NCBI RefSeq assembly: GCF_017573505.1
Contig: NZ_JAGEOJ010000024.1
Coordinates: forward strand, 124,001-188,000
Reading direction: 5' to 3'
Origin: Actinomadura barringtoniae
Lineage (GTDB): Bacteria; Actinomycetota; Actinomycetes; Streptosporangiales; Streptosporangiaceae
DNA length: 64,000 nucleotides
How positions within the stretch are numbered: the stretch's first letter is position 1; each line of letters starts with the position of its first letter. The notes under the pieces are model-generated. The model was not told the DNA's origin. It ran no database searches and worked only from the letters and a program-made list of their open reading frames with translations. This document shows, in pieces, positions 25,417-35,437 of this stretch. The translations under genes and the position numbers were made by a program.

Positions 25417-27042
25417 TCACCCGGCCGCCGCAGCCAGTGAACCCGCCAGGGCGTCGAGCGCCGCGGCGTAGGCGTGCTCGGCGGGCGTCGCGTAGCCGAC
25501 GACCAGCCCCTGCGGGTGATCGCCGGGCTCGTGCCAGCGGTCGCCCAGGCGTCCGACCTCCAGCCCGCGCGAGGCCGCCTCCTCGATGACGTTGAGCTCG
25601 GTGGGGCCACCGGCGGGCAGGTCGATCAGCGCGTGCAGGCCAGCCGCGACACCGTTCACCACGAACCGGCTCCCGATGCGTTCCACCAGGCGGTCGCGGC
25701 GCCGCTGATAGCGCAGGCGGCACGTGCGGATGTGGCGGTCATAGGCGTGCCGGTCGATGAAGTCGGCGAACGTCAGCTGACCGATCGTCTCGGTGTGGTG
25801 ATCGCTGAAGCGCTTGGCCTCCACGACCGGCTCGAGCAGCCGAGGCGGCACCACCATCCAGCCCAGGCGCAGGGCCGGGCCGAGCGTCTTGGAGGCCGTT
25901 CCGAGGTAGACGACATGGTCGGGCGCCGTGCCCTGCACCGCGCCCACGGGCTGCCGGTCGAAGCGGAACTCGCCGTCGTAGTCGTTCTCCAGTACCAGGC
26001 CACCGGAGTCACGCGCCCAGTCGGTGAGCGCTCGGCGCCGGTCCGGGTGCAGCGTCTCGCCGGTCGGGTACTGGTGGGCGGGCGTCACCTCGACCGCGCT
26101 CATATCGGGGAACGCGCTGGTGGACAGCAGATCGGTCCGCGCTCCCAGGCCGTCGACCGGTAGCGCGACGACCTCGCCGCCGTTGCGCCGCACGACCTCG
26201 CGGTGGAACGGCGCGCCCGGGTCCTCCATCGCGATCGTAGCCGCACGCCTGCGAACGCCACCGCCAACGCCAACGCGAGTACCAACGTCAACGTCGGCGC
26301 GAACGGCACCGCCACCGCGACCGCCGGTGCGAGTACCAACGTCAGCGCCGGTTTGAATGCCACCGCCAACGCCTGTGCGAAGGCCAACGTCAGCCCCGGT
26401 GCCAATGCGGGCGTCGAGGCTGACGTTGGCGCAGGCTCCGGTGCCGGTGCCGGTCTCGGCGAGAGCGCGGGTGAGCAGGGCGAGCGCCTGAACGTAGCCG
26501 TTGGTGATCACGATCAGGTCCGGGGACGCGGAGACGCCGCGCGCACGCCCCAGGTATTCGGCCAGCGCCGTGCGCAACTCGATCCGGCCGCGCGGATCGC
26601 CATAGCCGTACGCCTCGGCCGGCGCCGCCACGAGTGCCTTGCGCGCCGACCTCAGCCAGGCCGCCGTGGGGAACGCCGAGACGTCCGGGCTGCCCGGCCG
26701 CAGATCGTGTCGCGGGCGTTCACCGCGTGGTGGATCGAGGAGCGGCGGAGCAGGGCCAGGAGCGGGCTCGTCGTGGGGGAGCCGTGCGACGCGGGTGCCC
26801 GATCCCTGGTGGGCGACCAGGTAGCCCTCGGCGATCAGCTGGTCGTAGGCCGCCCGTACGGTCCCGCGTGACAGGCCCAGGTCGGCGGCGAGCCTGCGGC
26901 TGGCGGGCAGCCGCGCGTCCGGCGTGAGCCGCCCGGACCGTACGGCATCGCGGAGCGCCTGCTCCAGCCCGACACGACGGCCGGTGGCCGGATCGAGCTC
27001 CAGAAGCAGGTCGACGCCGAAAGTGGGCCAGGATTCGCTCAC
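25417..27042 (-). CDS. MocR-type regulator (GntR winged helix plus aminotransferase fold) with a repeat insertion
   Basis: A 541-residue MocR/PdxR-family protein. A GntR wHTH covers about residues 20-90 (RLPASRRLAADLGLSRGTVR), then a fold-type I PLP domain with SPDVSAFPTAAWLR, YGYGDPRGRIELR, the NDYDGEFRFD motif, and the Schiff-base Lys in YLGTASKTLGPALRLGW. Between the helix ALLTRALAETG and the next conserved motif AATIAMEDPGAP lies an extra stretch of about 60 Gly/Val/Thr-rich residues absent from normal family members; it is coded by an in-frame tandem repeat. GTG start at 27042, no ribosome site. It is divergent from an MFS gene that it probably regulates. Confidence 0.9.
   Translation of the reverse strand: MSESWPTFGVDLLLELDPATGRRVGLEQALRDAVRSGRLTPDARLPASRRLAADLGLSRGTVRAAYDQLIAEGYLVAHQGSGTRVARLPHDEPAPGPAPPLLDPPRGERPRHDLRPGSPDVSAFPTAAWLRSARKALVAAPAEAYGYGDPRGRIELRTALAEYLGRARGVSASPDLIVITNGYVQALALLTRALAETGTGTGACANVSLDARIGTGADVGLRTGVGGGIQTGADVGTRTGGRGGGAVRADVDVGTRVGVGGGVRRRAATIAMEDPGAPFHREVVRRNGGEVVALPVDGLGARTDLLSTSAFPDMSAVEVTPAHQYPTGETLHPDRRRALTDWARDSGGLVLENDYDGEFRFDRQPVGAVQGTAPDHVVYLGTASKTLGPALRLGWMVVPPRLLEPVVEAKRFSDHHTETIGQLTFADFIDRHAYDRHIRTCRLRYQRRRDRLVERIGSRFVVNGVAAGLHALIDLPAGGPTELNVIEEAASRGLEVGRLGDRWHEPGDHPQGLVVGYATPAEHAYAAALDALAGSLAAAAG
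26248..26460. repeat. In-frame tandem repeat inside the MocR gene
   Basis: An imperfect repeat with a period of about 54 bp (18 codons), made of smaller 6-bp elements. One exact 16-bp landmark, GCGAGTACCAACGTCA, recurs at 26275-26290 and 26329-26344. On the coding strand the units read as variants of DVGTRTGVGGG. The region is less GC-rich than its surroundings on the AAC-rich strand. Confidence 0.85.
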
Positions 27043-27089
27043 AGTATTGGATCTTAGCTCTAGCCCATTCGCGCCTTAACGTCGCTGGC

Positions 27090-28301
27090 GTGACCTCACG
27101 GACCATCTGGCTTCTCGCCCTCACTAACGGCCTCACGGTCGCCAACCTCTACTACTGCCAGCCGCTTCTGCCGCAGATCGAAGCCTCGTTCGGCGGCAGC
27201 GCGGGGGTGGGGAGCCTCGTCACGCTCAACCAGGTGGGCTACGCGCTCGGCCTGGTGCTGGTGGTCCCGCTCGGCGACATCGTCCGGCGGCGGCTGCTTG
27301 TCTGCGTGCTGCTGTGCGTTGAGGTCGCGGCCCTGGTGGTCACCGCGGCGGCCCCCGGCGTCGGGCTGCTGCTGGTCGCCGGAACGGTGCTGGGCGTCGC
27401 CACCTCCAGCGTTTTGCAGATCCTGCTGCCGTACGCGGCCACCATCGCCGCCGAGCACGAGCGGGGCCGGGCGGTCGGAACGATGGTGATGGGGTCGCTC
27501 ACCGGCGTGCTGCTGTCCCGAACGGTCGCCGGGCTGGTCGGCGAGGTGGCCGGATGGCGCGGGATGTTCGTGGTCGCGGCCGTCATCACGGCTCTCCTGG
27601 CACTGATGACGGCCCGCGTGATGGACTCGGCGCCGCCGGAGCTGGCGATCGGCTACCGGGCGCAGCTGAGGGAAACCGTTCGGCTGGCCGTGACCGAGCC
27701 CGTGCTGCGGCGCCGGTCGATGATCGGCGCGTGCGTGTTCGCGGCCTTCGGCGCGTTCTGGGCGACCATCGCCTACCTCCTGGCCGGGCCCCACTTCAGA
27801 TACAGCGGAGCCGAAATCGGTGCGTTCGCGCTGGTCGGGGCTGCGGGGGCGATCGTGGCCAGGCCCTCGGGGCGGGCCGCCGACCGGGGGTGGCAGCGGC
27901 CGCTGACCGGTGCTCTGCTCGCGCTCGGCGTCCTCTCGTACGCGGCGCTGTGGGCGGGTGAACGGAGCCTGGCCTGGCTGATCGTCGGCGTCCTGGTGGT
28001 GGACGTGGCGATCTCCGGCACCCACCTGCTCAACATGAGCGTCGTCTACGGGCTCGTTCAGGGCGCGCGTTCGCGGATCGCCTCGGTCTACATGACCGCC
28101 TACACGCTGGGCGGCGTCGCGGGATCGGCCGCGGGCACGGCCGCGTTCAGGGCAGGCGGCTGGAGCGCGGTCTCGGCGGTCGGCGCGTCGTGCATGCTGC
28201 TCGGCCTGGCTGCCTGGGCTTGGCCGCCGAGGCTGAGGCTGAGGCTCGGCCGCCTGCGCGACTCGGGTGATCTGGTGAAGCCAATGTCACCTTCGCGGTG
28301 A
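27090..28301 (+). CDS. MFS transporter (12-helix, DHA1/YnfM-like)
   Basis: A 403-residue permease with about 12 hydrophobic helices. The first helix motif LTVANLYYCQPLLPQIEASFG is typical of the YnfM/arabinose-efflux-like branch, and motif A reads PLGDIVRRRLLV. It likely exports a small molecule. It is divergent from the MocR regulator with a 47-bp spacer that must contain both promoters. GTG at 27090 has no Shine-Dalgarno, so a leaderless mRNA is possible. Its stop overlaps the start of the following hydrolase by 4 bp, so those two genes are coupled. Confidence 0.9.
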   Translation: MTSRTIWLLALTNGLTVANLYYCQPLLPQIEASFGGSAGVGSLVTLNQVGYALGLVLVVPLGDIVRRRLLVCVLLCVEVAALVVTAAAPGVGLLLVAGTVLGVATSSVLQILLPYAATIAAEHERGRAVGTMVMGSLTGVLLSRTVAGLVGEVAGWRGMFVVAAVITALLALMTARVMDSAPPELAIGYRAQLRETVRLAVTEPVLRRRSMIGACVFAAFGAFWATIAYLLAGPHFRYSGAEIGAFALVGAAGAIVARPSGRAADRGWQRPLTGALLALGVLSYAALWAGERSLAWLIVGVLVVDVAISGTHLLNMSVVYGLVQGARSRIASVYMTAYTLGGVAGSAAGTAAFRAGGWSAVSAVGASCMLLGLAAWAWPPRLRLRLGRLRDSGDLVKPMSPSR

Positions 28302-29293
28302 GCGCTGAGCTCGTACGGGCGGGCGCAGACTCCGGTGTCATGGAGATCGACGGAGTCATCACGACCGGCGAGGACGTCGCGGACGAGACCCGGGAGTTCA
28401 ACCGCAGCCTGGCGGAACTGCTCGCGAGCATCCCCGCCCCGTACGAGGTCGACGACCCTCCCGCGACCCGGGCGGCCCGGGCACGCGGAGACGGGCCGTT
28501 CCCGGCGCCGGTGCGGCTGCCCGAGGGGAACGACTCGGCGGTGCCCGGCCGTTCCGGCGACATCCCCGTACGGATCTTCCGGCCCAGCCAGGCGCGCGGC
28601 GTCTACCTGCACATTCACGGCGGCGGTTGGACGCTCGGCGCGGTCGACGGGCAAGACCCGATGCTGTGGCAGCTGGCCCAGTCGGCGGGCGTCGCGGTCG
28701 TCAGCGTCGACTACCGGCTGGCGCCCGAGCATCCCTACCCCGCGGGGCCCGACGACTGCGAGGACGTCGCGCGGTGGCTCATCGCGGAGGCGCAGGCCGA
28801 GTTCGGCACCGACCGGCTCGTGATCGGAGGAGAGTCGGCGGGCGGCCACCTCAGCGCCACGACCCTGCTGCGCCTCGGGGAGGACGCCCGCCACTTCAGC
28901 GCGGCGCAGCTCACGTTCGGCGTCTTCGACCTGGGGCTCAGCCCGAGCCAGCGGTACGCCGACGAACTGCTGGTCATCCCCACGGCGACCATGCTGTGGT
29001 TCTACAAGCAGTTCCTGCCGGACCGCGACCGCGAGGAATGCCGCGACCCCGCGTACTCCCCGCTGTACGCGGACCTGCGCGGGATGCCGCCCGCCCGCTT
29101 CGTCGTCGGCAGCGCAGACCCGCTGCTGGACGACAGCCTGTTCATGGCCGCCCGCTGGCGCGCCGCCGGCAACGCCGCCGAACTGGAGATCGTCGCCGAG
29201 GCGGTGCACGGCTTCACCGCCTACCCCCTGACGATCTCCAAGCGGGAGCTGGACAAACAGGCCGAGTTCATCGGGCGCGCCGTCGGCCGATGA
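28298..29293 (+). CDS. Alpha/beta hydrolase (HSL/acetyl esterase family)
   Basis: A 331-residue cytoplasmic esterase. Motifs are those of the hormone-sensitive-lipase group: LHIHGGGWTLGAVDGQD (oxyanion hole HGGGW), DYRLAPEHPYPAG, nucleophile Ser in IGGESAGGHLS, Asp in VGSADPLLDD and His in AVHGFTAYP. It should cleave short-chain esters. GTG at 28298 overlaps the MFS stop (GTGA); ATG at 28340 (MEIDGVITT) is an alternative start. Context suggests export and ester hydrolysis of a related compound under MocR control. Confidence 0.9.
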   Translation: MSAELVRAGADSGVMEIDGVITTGEDVADETREFNRSLAELLASIPAPYEVDDPPATRAARARGDGPFPAPVRLPEGNDSAVPGRSGDIPVRIFRPSQARGVYLHIHGGGWTLGAVDGQDPMLWQLAQSAGVAVVSVDYRLAPEHPYPAGPDDCEDVARWLIAEAQAEFGTDRLVIGGESAGGHLSATTLLRLGEDARHFSAAQLTFGVFDLGLSPSQRYADELLVIPTATMLWFYKQFLPDRDREECRDPAYSPLYADLRGMPPARFVVGSADPLLDDSLFMAARWRAAGNAAELEIVAEAVHGFTAYPLTISKRELDKQAEFIGRAVGR

Positions 29294-29353
29294 GTTTTCG
29301 TCCCCGGCCGGGTCCACACTCCGACCTGAGGAATGCCCGGATCGGGAGGCACG

Positions 29354-30133
29354 ATGATCGAGAAAGTACGTTCGGCCGACGGCACCGAGATCGCGTTCGA
29401 ACGTTCGGGCACCGGCCCGGTGGTGGTGCTGGTCTCGGGCGCGACGTGCACGCGGCACAGCGACGCGCCGCACGCCGAGCTGCTGTCCGAACGGTTCACC
29501 GTGCTCAACTACGACCGCCGGGGCCGCGGCGACAGCGGCGACACCGAGCCGTACGCGCCGCAGCGTGAGATCGAGGACCTCGCGGCCGTCATCGCGGCGG
29601 GCGACGGGCCTGCCTGCGTGCTCGGCTTCTCCTCCGGGGCCGCCATCGCGCTGGACGCCGCTGCCGCCGGCGTACCGATCGACAAGCTGGCGCTGTGGGA
29701 GGCACCGTTCTCCGTCGACGACCCGGAGGCGCCCGCCCGTGCGAGGGAGGAGATCGCTGAAATCCAGTCCCTGCTCGCCGAAGGTCGCCACGGCGACGTG
29801 GTGGCGCAGTTCTTCATGAAGACGGGGATGCCCGAGAGCGTCGTCGCGCAGATGCGGCAGCAGCCCTGGTGGCAGGGCATCGAACGCATCGCGCACACCC
29901 TGGTCTACGACTACACGTTCATGGCCGACGGGCTGGTCCCCGAACGCTACGCCGCGCTCGAGACGCCCACGCTCGTGCTGGGCGGTGGCGAGAGCCACGG
30001 CTTCCTGGAGCTCGCGGTCCAGGCCACCGCCAAGGCCGTCCCGGGCGCCGACCTGCGCATCGTCGCCGGACAGAACCACGGCGTCCAAGCCGAGGCCCTG
30101 GCACCCATCGTGACCGAGTTCTTCGCCACCTGA
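29354..30133 (+). CDS. Alpha/beta hydrolase
   Basis: A 259-residue cytoplasmic alpha/beta hydrolase. The strand-loop LVSGATCTRHSDAPH, NYDRRGRGDSGDTEPY, nucleophile elbow VLGFSSGAAIALD (Ser in GFSSG) and final His in AGQNHGVQAEAL are visible. This GFSSG branch is common in actinobacteria and its members are poorly characterised esterases. ATG at 29354 has GGGAGG just upstream. It is the third gene in the row after the MFS and HSL genes, separated from them by 60 bp. Confidence 0.88.
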   Translation: MIEKVRSADGTEIAFERSGTGPVVVLVSGATCTRHSDAPHAELLSERFTVLNYDRRGRGDSGDTEPYAPQREIEDLAAVIAAGDGPACVLGFSSGAAIALDAAAAGVPIDKLALWEAPFSVDDPEAPARAREEIAEIQSLLAEGRHGDVVAQFFMKTGMPESVVAQMRQQPWWQGIERIAHTLVYDYTFMADGLVPERYAALETPTLVLGGGESHGFLELAVQATAKAVPGADLRIVAGQNHGVQAEALAPIVTEFFAT

Positions 30134-30200
30134 CCACCAGCCCACCACCTGCCCACGTCTCGGCCACCCCGGCGCCTCGGCCGACCGCCGTCGGCTTAAC

Positions 30201-30352
30201 GTGGTGGCCAGGGCGTGGTGGCCAGGGCGTGGTGGCCAGGGCGTGGTGGCCAGGGCGTGGTGGCCAGGGCGTGGTGGCCAGGGCGTGGTGGCCAGGGCGT
30301 GGTGGCCAGGGCGTGGTGGCCAAGGCGTGGTGCTCAGGGCGTGGTGTTCAGG
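30201..30352. repeat. 14-bp tandem repeat, about 11 copies
   Basis: Units of GTGGTGGCCAGGGC begin at 30201 and repeat every 14 bp. The first eight copies are identical; the last three drift (GTGGTGGCCAAGGC, GTGGTGCTCAGGGC, GTGGTGTTCAGG). The array lies between two convergent genes (stops at 30133 and 30414). On the minus strand the unit begins CCCTGGCC, the same 8-bp core as in the 14-bp array at 363-462. Open frames through it are artefacts of the repeat. Confidence 0.95.
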
Positions 30353-30413
30353 TGCAAGGCGCCCGCCCGGCCGTCATTCGGTAGGTGGTCTTGGCGGGCG
30401 GGCGGTTGCTCGG

Positions 30414-31524
30414 TCAGCCGGTGGTGACCCATTCGACCTGGTGGGCTTCGGTGGGGTCGGGGAGTTCCCAGCGGCCGGCGAGGCGGTCGATGACGGCGTC
30501 CGGGACCGGGGCCGTGCGGCCCCGGTTGCGGCTTCGCAGGACGGCGGGCGCGGCCTCCAGGGAGACCAGCTCGATCCTGCCCTTGTAGTCGGCGATCAGC
30601 CCGGTGCACTGCTCGCGCAGCATCCGCGACACGTTGGTGGCGTTCCACACGAACGGGCGGGCGGCCCGCAGATGCTCGCGCGCCAGCTCGTGCGCGGCGG
30701 CCGCCACCGGGCGCTGGTCGCCGGTCGGCGGAACGCCCATCTCAGCGCGCAGCCGGTCCAGGCTCACCACGGGCAGGTCCGGCCGGTTCGCCGAGATCCA
30801 GTGGTCCTTGCCGACGCCGGGCAGTCCCGACAGCACGGTCACGGTCACGCGGGTGTCGTCGTAGGCGGCGTAGCCCGGGTCGCGGCCCGGTTTGCGGAAG
30901 TACCAGAAGCGGGCGTGGTCGGAGGGGAACTCGCGCGGCCGGTCAAGGCACTGTTGCTCGGCGCAGTACTCCCCGTACAGCCCGATGTTCTCCAGCACCT
31001 CGGCGGTGTCGCCGCAGATACGGCCGAGGATGTCGGCGGTGGCCAGCAGCACCAGGTCGTCGTTGCGCGCCAGCAGGCTGACGCGGAACGCGATCTGCTG
31101 CAGGTCCGGGCGTTCCAGCGCCCAGAACGGCACCTGGTGATGGCGCACCAGCGCGGCGACGTGCTCACGCCAGGCGATCGGCGCGCCGAGCTCCCACAGG
31201 ATCCGGCGCACCATCAGGTCGCCGCGCCGCGAGTGCCCGTGCGCGGTGATCCGCCCGCCCTCGTCGATCTGCGTGCAGAACGGCTTGGCGATGTCGTGCA
31301 TCAGCACCGTCGTGAACAGCCGGACGCGTTCGGCGACCGGGCGCGCACGCCACTCGGGCAGCGCGGCCAGCGCCTCGCAGGCCATCCGGGTGTGGATCTC
31401 AACGTCGCCCTCGGCGTGGTGGATCGCGTCCTGCGGAACGCCCGCCAGGTTCCGCACCCAGTCGAACGTTTCCCGGATCTCCGGCCACGGCACCTGCCAG
31501 TGTGGCGGCGCCGGGCACAGGTCC

Positions 31525-31538
<14 letters not shown>
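30414..31538 (-). CDS. HD-Pnk: RNA end-healing enzyme (HD phosphohydrolase plus polynucleotide kinase)
   Basis: A 374-residue two-domain protein. Residues about 40-200 form an HD domain: H49 (VEIHTRM), H81-D82 (LMHDIAKP) and H100/H102 in RITAHGHSRRG. Residues about 228-370 form a P-loop kinase with Walker A GLPGVGKD at 238-245, the D261-R262 pair in SLDRLRAEMG that would activate the 5'-OH, and an Arg-rich lid RSRNRGR. This is the architecture of bacterial HD-Pnk, known from Runella to have 2',3'-phosphoesterase and 5'-OH kinase activities that prepare broken RNA ends for ligation. It overlaps the upstream RNA ligase gene by 14 nt, so healing and sealing enzymes are made together. Confidence 0.88.
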
Positions 31539-32310
<772 letters not shown>

Positions 32311-32354
32311 GCTCACCGTTGTAGCGAACGGTGAGCAGCTCGGCCAAACGAATT

Positions 32355-33839
32355 TCAGCGGGCGGGGACGATGCGGGTCAGGGCGAGCGCCACCAGCCAC
32401 AGCCCCAGACTGACCCAGGCGAGGGTGTGCAGCCCCGAGGTGAAATGGGCCGCGTGGGCCTGGTCCGCGAGCGACTGGGCCGCATGGGACTGAGCCGCAT
32501 GGGACTGAGCCACATGGGCCCGGGACGCCGATCCGGCGACCGCCCCGTACACCGCGACGCCGAGAGCCGTGCCGACCTGCCGCGCGGTGTTGTTGAAGCC
32601 ACCCGCCAGCCCGGCGTGCTCGGCCGGAGCCGCCCGCATCGCCCCCGCGACCGCCGCGGTCACGATCAGGCCGTCCCCGACGCCGATGCCGACCAGGACG
32701 GGCAGCAGCGCCACGTACGACCCGTTCGGCCCCGCCGACATCAGCCACAGCGACCCGGCCGCCGCGATCGCCGTGCCCGCCGTGAGCGGCAGGCGCGTGC
32801 CGAAACGGGCGGTCAGGCGTCCGCTCACCGGCGCCAGCAGCGCCAGCGGAACGGCCATCGGCAGCAGCATCGTCCCGGCGGTGAGCGCGGAGTGGCCCTG
32901 CTGCTGTTGCAGGTGCAGGGTCACCACGAACAGGACGCCGTTGGTGACCAGATTCATGATCAGTGCGATCATGTTGGCGCCCAGGAACGCCGGGGCCCGC
33001 AGCAGCCCGCCCGGCACCATCGGCGCGGTCGCACGCCGTTCCACCACCACGAACGCAGCCCACAGGACGAGTGTGGCGATCAGCGCCGCGCCCGCCGCGC
33101 CCCGCTGACCGTGGCCGGCGGCGATGACCGTCCAGACCAGGGTGCCCAGGGCCGCCGGTGCCAGGATCATCCCGGCCCGGTCCAGGGGCCGCTCTTCGGC
33201 GGTGGCCGGTCGGCGCGGCTCGCGTACGAGAGCGAGGACGCCCACCATCGCCGCCGCGACGATCGGCACGTTCACCAGGAAGATCCACCGCCAGCCGACC
33301 GAGTCGACCAGCGCCCCGCCCAGAAGCGGCCCGGCGGGCAGCGCCGTGGAAGAGATCCCGGCCCACACGCCCAGCGCGCGGGCCTGCTCGGCGCGGCCCG
33401 GGTAGATCGCGGTGATGACGGCCAGGCTTCCGGGCAGGAGCAGCGCCGCGCCCGCGCCCTGCACCACCCGCGCGGCGATCAGGCTCTCGGGGCCCGGCGC
33501 GGTTCCGCAGGCCAGCGACGCCACGCCGAACAGCCCGAGGCCGATCAGCGTCATCCGCCGATGCCCGATCCGGTCGCCCAGCGCCCCGCCGCCGAGCAGC
33601 AGCCCGGCGATCGCCACGGCGTAACCGTCGACGACCCCCTGCAGCCCCGGCAGGTCCGTGCCCAGCGACGTGCCGATCCCCGGCAGCGCGACGTTGACGA
33701 CGGTCACGTCCAGCAGAACCAGGAACATCCCCGCGCACAGAACGCCCAGCATCGCGCCTCGGTGCGCGGGAGGTGCCGAGCCGGTGCTCTCGTGGGTCCG
33801 GTCAGATGTCGATGTCGATGTCGATGTCGCATCCGTCAT
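32355..33839 (-). CDS. MFS transporter, DHA2 (EmrB/QacA) family
   Basis: A 494-residue pump with about 14 helices. LLDVTVVNVALPGIG in helix 1, GGALGDRIGHRRMTL as motif A and GWRWIFLVNVP after motif C are DHA2 signatures. The N-terminal TSTSTSTS stretch comes from a 6-bp repeat, and a cytoplasmic/periplasmic loop near the C-terminus, coded around 32450-32520, is built from 15-bp repeats giving AAQSH units. The true start is ATG at 33839; the open frame continues upstream only as antisense to the GNAT gene. Probable multidrug export; no dedicated regulator is adjacent. Confidence 0.9.
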   Translation of the reverse strand: MTDATSTSTSTSDRTHESTGSAPPAHRGAMLGVLCAGMFLVLLDVTVVNVALPGIGTSLGTDLPGLQGVVDGYAVAIAGLLLGGGALGDRIGHRRMTLIGLGLFGVASLACGTAPGPESLIAARVVQGAGAALLLPGSLAVITAIYPGRAEQARALGVWAGISSTALPAGPLLGGALVDSVGWRWIFLVNVPIVAAAMVGVLALVREPRRPATAEERPLDRAGMILAPAALGTLVWTVIAAGHGQRGAAGAALIATLVLWAAFVVVERRATAPMVPGGLLRAPAFLGANMIALIMNLVTNGVLFVVTLHLQQQQGHSALTAGTMLLPMAVPLALLAPVSGRLTARFGTRLPLTAGTAIAAAGSLWLMSAGPNGSYVALLPVLVGIGVGDGLIVTAAVAGAMRAAPAEHAGLAGGFNNTARQVGTALGVAVYGAVAGSASRAHVAQSHAAQSHAAQSLADQAHAAHFTSGLHTLAWVSLGLWLVALALTRIVPAR

Positions 33840-33904
33840 GCATCCAGGCTGTCCCGCAGACGTTTCGTCCGGGCTCGAAGCGTGACCGCGCCGGTGTGTC
33901 CGCT

Positions 33905-34393
33905 CTAACCGGCCGCCGTGTGATGCATGATCACCCGCGGTCCGAGTGCGTGCAGGCCCGCGTCGATCTCGGCCTGCCAGCGCGCGCGCAGGTCCGGTCC
34001 CCACTGCTCCTGCGGGAATTCGCTGAAGCCGTGGCGGGCGTACCACGGGCCGTTCCACGGCACTTCGCGATAGGTGATCAGCGTGAGTTCGCCGTCGGCC
34101 CGTTGAACGACCTCCTTGAGCAGCGGACCGCCCAGCCCGCGCCCGGTGTGCGAGGCGTGCAGCGCGATCTGCTCCAGGTGCGGGTGCCCGTCCTGGGTGA
34201 TCACCGCCGCGAAACCGACCGGGGGATCGCCCAGGACCAGGATCTCGGCGGTGCCCGTGTCGACCTCCTCGATCACGGTGGGGCCCGGCGGGAAGCGGAT
34301 TCCCAGCGGCCCGAACAATCCGTCGGCGCTCGACTCGATCGCGGGTAGGAGAGGAAGATCGCGCGGCTCGGCGACTCGCACGGTGAAGGCCAT
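33905..34393 (-). CDS. GNAT family N-acetyltransferase
   Basis: A 162-residue single-domain acetyltransferase. VRVAEPRDLPLLPAIE is the typical first strand-helix. The acetyl-CoA pyrophosphate loop is HASHTGRGLGGPLLKEV (Q/R-x-x-G-x-G/A version), preceded by the strand HLEQIALH. The end WYARHGFSEFP is the late strand-helix carrying the Tyr. Substrate unknown. ATG at 34393 is used because homology begins there. It lies 65 bp upstream of the MFS gene on the same strand and could be its operon partner. Confidence 0.9.
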   Translation of the reverse strand: MAFTVRVAEPRDLPLLPAIESSADGLFGPLGIRFPPGPTVIEEVDTGTAEILVLGDPPVGFAAVITQDGHPHLEQIALHASHTGRGLGGPLLKEVVQRADGELTLITYREVPWNGPWYARHGFSEFPQEQWGPDLRARWQAEIDAGLHALGPRVIMHHTAAG

Positions 34394-34471
34394 GCCGCGA
34401 TCGTAAGCGGCGACCGGCGGCTGGAACACTGGATAAATCGTTCGGCGAGACGGGTTGGCGGTGGGTGTGCG

Positions 34472-35437
34472 GTGGACGAGACGGAGTCCGTGCCAGACGT
34501 GGCGTCTGCGCGGCCATCGGCGCAGCCATCGGCGCAGCCATCTGCTCAGCCCTCGGCGCGGCTGTCAGCGCCCAGGCCGGGCTCGGCGGCGTTCCTTGCC
34601 GCCGAACGAGTCGCAGCCAAAGCCGTCACCACCGCGGGCCGCCTTCGCCTCGCCGCCGAGTTCTATCCGCCCCAGTCGGGGGAGCGCGGCCGCTACGGAC
34701 GGGCTGAACTGGCGTTCCTGCGCTGGGTGATCGCCCGCGGCGTCCTGAACCCGCCCGGCACTGAACGCCCCGGCAGCCCGTGGTGGCGAGCCGTCAACGA
34801 CCGTCTCCTGCGCGACAAGATCGAGGCCGACCTGCTCCACAGCGGCCCCGCCGACAACCCCGGCGACGCCTCATCCGGCAGCGTTGAGCTGTGGAGCGAG
34901 TTCCTGCGCGCGCCTACACCCGCATCCTGGTACCGCGCCCACAACTCCAGCGTGATCGGCGGATACCTAGACCACCAACACCTCGCAGAGGCCGAGCTCC
35001 CCGCCGAACGCTTCTTGATGAACGTCGCGCTGGTCCGCGTCCTGTTCTCACACGCGCTGGTCGCCCTGCCCAGACTCGCGCTCGGCTCCCTCTCACCGCT
35101 CGGCCGCCTGGCCGGTGATCCCCGGCGCGGAACGGTCAAGCTCTTCCTCGACCTGCGCCGCGTCTTCCCCGAGCAGTACCCGCTGGCCGAGATCAGCGCC
35201 CAAGAGCTCATCGCCGCCGAAGGCGCCCTGCCGCACCTTCTCGACTACGGAGTGATCGCCCCGAAGCTGCCTGAGCTGTACGCGTTCGCGGCCGTGTCGC
35301 TGGCGGAACCGAGGGTCGCCGGGCTGATCAGCGGCACCTCGCCCTGCTACGCGTGGCCGACCGCGCTCGGCGGAATCTGGCGGGACGAGGAACGAATGTC
35401 GATCAAGCTGACCGCCTACGCCACCCGCACCCGATAA
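34472..35437 (+). CDS. Conserved actinobacterial protein of unknown function
   Basis: A 321-residue soluble protein I do not recognise. Residues 15-35 are a low-complexity SAQP repeat coded by 12-bp tandem units (about 34505-34560). The rest looks like a mostly helical globular domain, with well-formed segments such as ELAFLRWVIARGVLNPP, GSPWWRAVNDRLLRDKIEADL, FLMNVALVRVLFSHAL and VKLFLDLRRVFPEQYPL. There is no signal peptide or membrane helix. It starts with GTG at 34472. The last codons and downstream sequence form a 29-bp-period duplication at the convergent boundary with the XRE-cupin gene. Confidence 0.7.
   Translation: MDETESVPDVASARPSAQPSAQPSAQPSARLSAPRPGSAAFLAAERVAAKAVTTAGRLRLAAEFYPPQSGERGRYGRAELAFLRWVIARGVLNPPGTERPGSPWWRAVNDRLLRDKIEADLLHSGPADNPGDASSGSVELWSEFLRAPTPASWYRAHNSSVIGGYLDHQHLAEAELPAERFLMNVALVRVLFSHALVALPRLALGSLSPLGRLAGDPRRGTVKLFLDLRRVFPEQYPLAEISAQELIAAEGALPHLLDYGVIAPKLPELYAFAAVSLAEPRVAGLISGTSPCYAWPTALGGIWRDEERMSIKLTAYATRTR

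Noticed and set aside
30201..30352. CRISPR array
   Set aside because: Units are contiguous 14-mers with no spacers, and no cas genes are near.
32355..34541. Extension of the MFS frame to 728 residues
   Set aside because: The upstream 230 codons are Arg/Ser-rich and overlap the GNAT gene in another frame; a good ATG exists at 33839.
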